The notes under the pieces were generated by a model that saw only the letters and a list, made by a program, of their open reading frames with translations, was not told where the DNA came from and searched no databases. A stretch of DNA of 24,827 bases from a virus: positions 1 through 24,827 of IMG/VR virus record IMGVR_UViG_3300050821_005158; one strand, written 5' to 3'. Made by a program: the position numbers and the translations under genes. This document shows positions 21,651-24,827 of the stretch, one piece after another. Each line of letters opens with the position of its first letter. Position 1 is the first letter of the stretch.

Positions 21651-21962
21651 CTATCCTCCAAACTGAGCGCGGAAGCGATGCGCCTCTATCACTTCCGGTT
21701 CATCCTTTGGCTTGACTCTCTCCCTCAATACCCTAAACTCATTCGTATCAACCGCTGGGGTATCGGCGGATCGTACAGAGTTGACCGCTATAGCGCATCG
21801 CATCGCGTTATGAATATCGCTCAGAACGTCCGGCAATGGCCATTCAGCGTCGAATAGTCTCCACCTAATCAATTCGTTCAACGATGCCCGACGTTCTAAT
21901 TCGGACACCGTCATTCCTAAAGCCAAAGCAAGTCGGTGAAGAAACAGCTGCTCTGGCGTTAG
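21651..21962 (-). CDS. T: Tail assembly chaperone T, probably read as G-T frameshift product
   Basis: This frame is -1 relative to gene G and opens just where G stops. Read from CTA at 21962 it encodes LTPEQLFLHRLALALGMTVS, then ELERRASLNELIRWRLFDAEWP, about 103 residues. The text is typical of lambda-style T-domain/tail-chaperone proteins. Independent initiation at TTG 21926 or ATG 21914 is possible, but there is no good ribosome site and the homologous-looking sequence begins earlier, at 21959. A G-T fusion of about 208 residues is therefore likely. It recruits the tube protein and tape measure during assembly in lambda. The stop is one base before the tape-measure ATG. Confidence 0.82.
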   Translation of the reverse strand, partial: LTPEQLFLHRLALALGMTVSELERRASLNELIRWRLFDAEWPLPDVLSDIHNAMRCAIAVNSVRSADTPAVDTNEFRVLRERVKPKDEPEVIEAHRFRAQFGG

Positions 21963-21968
21963 GGGGAA
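21959..21968 (-). other. Candidate -1 ribosomal frameshift site
   Basis: The G reading frame ends CCT TCC CCC TAA. A run of five C directly before UAA lets the proline tRNA in the P site move from CCC to CCC one base back while the stop codon waits in the A site. The next codon in the -1 frame is CTA, entering the T frame. A TAG in the T frame at about 21987 limits the slip to this short interval. It is not the standard lambda GGGAAAG heptamer. Confidence 0.55.
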
Positions 21969-22276
21969 GGGTCCAAGCTTTCTGGCGTATTGATCCTAAA
22001 TGCTTCCGCCCCCATCGCGACAAGCATCATGGACTTCTTTGCCGGGACGGAATCAATCTCATCCCGGTTCTTGAATACTTTCTTCCCATCCTCATAGTGC
22101 GCAGACAGCATGAGGATTTCCAAGAGGCTATCCTCACGGTTATCCTCCGCAATCTTTCTGATCCTGCGCATTTGGCCATAGCTGATCTCGTGATAGTACA
22201 CTGGTCTGTCGTTCCAGTAGTTGACTTCGATCTTTGGAGCCGTCGGCTCCGAAGCAACGGTTTGCCCTTCATCCAT
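21959..22276 (-). CDS. G: Tail assembly chaperone G
   Basis: A 105-residue protein starting at 22276 after TAGGAGAGCACG. The acidic N-terminus (MDEGQTVASEPTAPK) leads to a compact domain (VYYHEISYGQMRRIRKIAED, then DSLLEILMLSAHYEDGKKVF). The size, the place just before the tape measure, and the -1 T extension match lambda gpG. It would coat the tape measure and recruit tube subunits. The frame ends SLDPSP before UAA at the frameshift candidate. Sequence similarity to lambda G itself is not obvious by eye. Confidence 0.82.
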   Translation of the reverse strand: MDEGQTVASEPTAPKIEVNYWNDRPVYYHEISYGQMRRIRKIAEDNREDSLLEILMLSAHYEDGKKVFKNRDEIDSVPAKKSMMLVAMGAEAFRINTPESLDPSP

Positions 22277-22285
22277 CGTGCTCTC

Positions 22286-22594
22286 CTATGGTGCGGCGAC
22301 TAGATAGTCAACCGCATTTTGAACATCTTTACCCGCAGCAGCAACTTCTTCGACCCAGATCATATCGCCGTGACGATTGATTGCGTCAGCACAAAGTGCC
22401 TGAGCAGTATCTGGATCAAAAACATCAGTCGGAGGTTTCCCAGTCGCGACAAGCGCAAGCTTCATCGCGTCGATATATGTTGGGCCATCCTCTGCGAGCA
22501 TCATGATGAGGTTCATGTTCCCCATAATGTTGCGTATGTCCTTCATCGCGGTCGCGATCTTCTGGCCGTTATCAGTATCAATCGAAATGCCCAT
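22286..22594 (-). CDS. Unknown protein between tail tube and G
   Basis: A 102-residue protein starting at the ATG at 22594, with GGAGGGGATA upstream. A TTG at 22636 would begin inside a hairpin and is rejected. The chain is Met- and Ala-rich and helical (KIATAMKDIRNIMGNMNLIMML, then DPDTAQALCADAINRHG). It occupies a slot that lambda does not have between V and G. It may be an additional chaperone or tail accessory protein. No family is recognised. Confidence 0.7.
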   Translation of the reverse strand: MGISIDTDNGQKIATAMKDIRNIMGNMNLIMMLAEDGPTYIDAMKLALVATGKPPTDVFDPDTAQALCADAINRHGDMIWVEEVAAAGKDVQNAVDYLVAAP

Positions 22595-22609
22595 TATCCC
22601 CTCCATCAT

Positions 22610-22632
22610 GCCGGAGGAATAAATCCTCCGGC
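22610..22632 (-). promoter_or_regulatory. Hairpin between tail tube and downstream tail genes
   Basis: GCCGGAGGA, loop, TCCTCCGGC form a perfect 9-bp inverted repeat with five-base loop, 13 bases after the tube stop. No T-run follows, so it is not a complete terminator. It is well placed to protect or process the 3' end of the tube mRNA, which must be made in large amounts. Confidence 0.55.
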
Positions 22633-22645
22633 CCAATTGACGATC

Positions 22646-23311
22646 CTACGGGACGACAGGCGGCTCAAAGAACGCAACCTGTCCATCGACGTTGCCCGCG
22701 ATGTTCGTCCCGACAGCGGCATTGATGCCGAGCGTCACATCGTAGGTGTTGACGGTTCCCATGAAGACCAATCCCGACATATCCTTGAAGGTGATCTTGA
22801 AGGGGACAGTATCCCCGTCCCTGTAGTATTGGCGCGCGAGCTTCAGGGCGGTGTCTTGGTAATCATAGAAGCCATTGGCCGCCCAAGTATTGATCGCGGG
22901 CAAACCAGAGACGATGCGATGAGCTTCGTCGCAAAGCGTCGTCACATCGATTGTCGCTCCGGCCGGACCGGTCAGAGTGAAGGTGGAGCGGCAAAGCTCC
23001 AACATCGTCTGAACCTCAAGTGTCGCATCGACGCCAACCACCGTCGTCTCTTTAGTCGTGTCGCTATCGCCAAGCGTCACCACTTGGCCAGCGACAGCAA
23101 CGACGGGAAAGGCTTTCCCTTCAATTGAATTCCAACCAGTGTTTCGAGGGATAACAACGTCCCCGATAGCTGGCGGCGTCCCGGTGACGCCAATCGTCGC
23201 CTCAGCGGGCTTGGCGTTTGTGACCGTTGAGATCGCAAGCGGGGTTGCAGGAGGCGCAACAGTCTCATCTCCGATCTGGATGATAGCGCCTTGAGAAGAA
23301 ATACGAGCCAT
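22646..23311 (-). CDS. V: Major tail tube protein
   Basis: A 221-residue protein beginning MARISSQGAIIQIGDET at 23311, after AGGAGACCAAC. The beta-rich chain, with GTPPAIGDVVIP, VSGLPAINTWAANGFYD, and PFKITFKDMSGLVFMGTVNTYDVT, has the pattern of siphovirus tube proteins of the lambda gpV type. These stack as hexamers around the tape measure. It lies between the tail-completion genes and the chaperones, as expected. The lambda-type C-terminal Ig-like domain is not evident, consistent with the shorter length (lambda V is 246). Confidence 0.9.
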   Translation of the reverse strand: MARISSQGAIIQIGDETVAPPATPLAISTVTNAKPAEATIGVTGTPPAIGDVVIPRNTGWNSIEGKAFPVVAVAGQVVTLGDSDTTKETTVVGVDATLEVQTMLELCRSTFTLTGPAGATIDVTTLCDEAHRIVSGLPAINTWAANGFYDYQDTALKLARQYYRDGDTVPFKITFKDMSGLVFMGTVNTYDVTLGINAAVGTNIAGNVDGQVAFFEPPVVP

Positions 23312-23320
23312 GTTGGTCTC

Positions 23321-23866
23321 CTAAACTGTCTTTGGCATAGAGGCAATGGCCTCATCGGTCATTTCTTTCGCCACCTTGGCGAACGTATCAATCGCCTCTT
23401 GAGCGGTGGTTTCAAAAGCAGGAGCCAGCCAAGACCTGACTGGACCTGAGCCTCTGCTTGCTCCTGAGCTGGTACTTCTAGGATTGGTACCGCGCTCCAA
23501 AAACCTCCAATAGAAAGGCACGAATGCCTTTGGAGGCAGTTTGCCTGCCGCACGTGGCCGACGCGCCACAGACAGGAATGCGTTTTTAGTCAGGCGTATC
23601 GTCGCCTGAGGATTAGCCACAACAAATGAAACTAAGAAGTCTCCCGAGATATTGATTTGGGTTCGCACACCCATGCTCTGCTGGATCAATCCGGTTTGAC
23701 GTTCAAACGTCGTATAGGTTGAGGCCCTTGCTTTATCGTACATACGAAAGTTGCCAGCCCTCAAAGCCTTCCGGACAATCTTCGTGCGGAGCTTATCCTC
23801 AAGGGTGTCGAGGTTCTTCAGCGTCTCTTTGAGACCCTTCACTTCAACTTTGAATGCATCTGTCAT
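23321..23866 (-). CDS. Z: Tail completion protein, HK97 gp10/lambda Z type
   Basis: A 181-residue basic protein starting at 23866 in an ATGA overlap with the upstream gene. Residues 6-55 (VEVKGLKETLKNLDTLEDKL, RTKIVRKALRAGNFRMYDKA) match the conserved N-terminus of the HK97 gp10-like family. FYWRFLERGTNPRS at about 120 and RSWLAPAFETT at about 142 are also diagnostic. It acts in tail completion or head-tail joining. The C-terminus is helical. Gene order agrees with lambda Z before V. Confidence 0.9.
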   Translation of the reverse strand: MTDAFKVEVKGLKETLKNLDTLEDKLRTKIVRKALRAGNFRMYDKARASTYTTFERQTGLIQQSMGVRTQINISGDFLVSFVVANPQATIRLTKNAFLSVARRPRAAGKLPPKAFVPFYWRFLERGTNPRSTSSGASRGSGPVRSWLAPAFETTAQEAIDTFAKVAKEMTDEAIASMPKTV

Positions 23867-24312
23867 GGCGTTCCCGGGAAGCCTTCCCAGTCTCCAAATC
23901 CCGGCCCCGTCGCATCGCGACGTTCATAATAGGTGTACTGTGCCGTCAAGGCAAGTCTCCACCATTCTCCGTCGGCTTGCGGGTCAATATCGTGCGGTCC
24001 ATCGACTTCAGATATGCTGAGACCATCCTTTGCGTAACCATGGAAGGCATTACGGACTTCTCGGATTGCTCGATCAAGGTCCGCCTGTCCCTCTCCAGAT
24101 CGCGTAAAGAGCCCAATGAGGATCGTTCCCGTTGTATCAACCCACGGATTTGATCCAAACGTAACATCCGCTCGCTGATCCGGCTGGTCCATTGCCGAAG
24201 CCCATTGGTCTGGCAGATCGTCCGTCCGAACAACCTTATTGACTGATTCGACGTAGGGTATGGATATCCCCGCATTTTCCCACTGAGCCTCAAAAATCTC
24301 TATAACAGTCAC
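23863..24312 (-). CDS. Tail terminator protein, lambda U-like
   Basis: A 149-residue protein starting at 24312 in an ATGA overlap with the upstream gene. The text VIEIFEAQWENAGISIPYV, GTILIGLFTRSGEGQADLDR and LALTAQYTYYERRD fits the family of small phage tail terminators. These proteins cap the tube and set its end. It lies between the head-tail joining gene and the Z-like gene. In lambda the order is Z then U; here the U-like gene precedes the Z-like gene, an arrangement seen in other siphophages. Confidence 0.8.
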   Translation of the reverse strand: MTVIEIFEAQWENAGISIPYVESVNKVVRTDDLPDQWASAMDQPDQRADVTFGSNPWVDTTGTILIGLFTRSGEGQADLDRAIREVRNAFHGYAKDGLSISEVDGPHDIDPQADGEWWRLALTAQYTYYERRDATGPGFGDWEGFPGTP

Positions 24313-24662
24313 TGCTGTCCTCCCCTCAAGAGAAGCTTGAAGAAGACAGGCGCATCGTCATTTGGAGCGCCACGCCATTGCTCAACCGCATACGTCCCTT
24401 TGGTCGTCACAACGCGATCTAGCCGCATTGGTGTCGCGCGCGAGGGGAAAAAGGTCAGCCAGATGTTCGCGTCTAGGATCGCCACCTGGTCTTGCTGCAT
24501 GGCACCGGCAAACAAATCTTCTTCCTTCAATCCCCGAAGGAACATCTTCATTGTCGCTTCAGCCAGTTGGTTTGGCGGACCAAGACGATAGATCGCGTCC
24601 CTCCCAAACATGGCGAAGAATTGTTGCTGCGTTCCGCGAATGGTGTCAACGAGGTTGACCAT
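24309..24662 (-). CDS. Head-tail joining protein, lambda FII-like
   Basis: A 117-residue protein starting at the ATG at 24662 with AAGGAGG upstream. The length equals that of lambda FII. Features are MFGRDAIYRLGP near residue 18, a central loop (EEDLFAGAMQQDQVAILDAN), and MRLDRVVTTKGTYAVEQWRG. These fit the small beta-barrel head-closure proteins of the FII/HK97 gp7 type. It overlaps the upstream gene by 17 bases and the downstream gene by four, so the whole cluster is translationally coupled. Assigned by gene order plus weak sequence pattern. Confidence 0.72.
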   Translation of the reverse strand: MVNLVDTIRGTQQQFFAMFGRDAIYRLGPPNQLAEATMKMFLRGLKEEDLFAGAMQQDQVAILDANIWLTFFPSRATPMRLDRVVTTKGTYAVEQWRGAPNDDAPVFFKLLLRGGQQ

Positions 24663-24827
24663 CGACAACCTCCTTGATCTTGAACCTCAGCGGTGTCGGC
24701 TCAGGCATCGTCGTTATCGGACGGCCAAAAGCGGCAATGACGTTGCGGCGATCCTTATACGCGTCAAGTGTCGCAGTATAGGGACCCAGCAATGGATCAA
24801 GGGGAGTTTGCGACGTACCTGAACTGA
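24646..24827 (-). CDS. 3' end of a head-region protein, cut by window edge
   Basis: An open frame enters from the right edge and ends at the TGA at 24648-24646, inside the start of the FII-like gene. The visible 59 residues include PLDPLLGPYTATLDAYKDRR, then a basic-hydrophobic stretch (NVIAAFGRPITTMPEPTP), ending KIKEVVDGQPR. By position it may be a head-completion or packaging protein, but the visible part is too short to assign. The 17-base overlap with the next gene supports that it is coding. Confidence 0.7.
   Translation of the reverse strand, partial: SSGTSQTPLDPLLGPYTATLDAYKDRRNVIAAFGRPITTMPEPTPLRFKIKEVVDGQPR

Noticed and set aside
508-23880. Frequent CCCGGG sites, possible enrichment
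   Set aside because: By eye about 18 copies against roughly 11 expected at this base composition; not strong enough, and most fall in coding sequence.
1-24827. CRISPR arrays, insertion sequences, integrase or attachment site
   Set aside because: No regularly spaced repeats, transposase or recombinase motifs were seen on either strand.

Overview
The window is part of a tailed, long-tailed (siphovirus) bacteriophage genome. The strongest evidence is the right two thirds, where minus-strand genes follow the lambda order of head-tail joining, tail completion/terminator, tube, G and T chaperones, tape measure, M, L, K, I and J. No bacterial housekeeping gene, integrase, tRNA, CRISPR array or insertion sequence was found. 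The host cannot be read directly. The J/I/K/L/M style of tail tip and the small conserved phage proteins recall phages of Alphaproteobacteria (rhizobia and relatives), but this is inference.

Layout. (1) 1-7028, minus strand: a tightly packed early/DNA-metabolism run. From its 5' end it encodes a double zinc-ribbon protein, several small orphan proteins, a membrane-anchored protein with a degenerate nuclease-like fold, a protein carrying a domain that recurs in this phage, then a strong terminator (4715-4749). Beyond the terminator lie a ParB-like protein fused to what looks like a dead MT-A70 methyltransferase, DNA-binding proteins, a 42-residue membrane peptide, an SNF2-type SF2 helicase, and a conserved phage protein cut by the left edge. 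(2) 7029-7824: about 800 bases with no convincing gene, a divergent control region rich in perfect hairpins and with one palindromic operator-like site. (3) 7825-9176, plus strand: a small island. It has two genes for the recurring domain, each preceded by three consecutive perfect hairpins, a textbook terminator, a small gene that is probably frameshifted, and two further small genes, one with a signal peptide. (4) 9203-24827, minus strand: the late structural operon read right to left. After J come two tail-collar fibre genes sharing one N-terminal adaptor, a beta-helix protein, a tiny membrane peptide, a terminator and an M15 peptidase endolysin.

How the genes work together. Genes at 24662 to 22646 join head to tail and build the tube. 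G and the probable G-T frameshift product chaperone the tape measure. M, L, K, I and J form the tail tip. The collar fibres and beta-helix protein are candidate receptor-binding or polysaccharide-binding parts. The 26-residue membrane peptide and the M15 peptidase are a candidate lysis pair. The left run provides helicase and DNA-binding functions.

No complete new defence or mobile system can be claimed. The most unusual items are the three-member domain family coded on both strands (5373, 7825, 8138) with its hairpin-array leaders, the ParB/dead-MT-A70 fusion, the unannotated-size membrane peptides at 2695-2823 and 9813-9893, the C5-UAA frameshift candidate between G and T, and the interrupted gene at 8555-8738.
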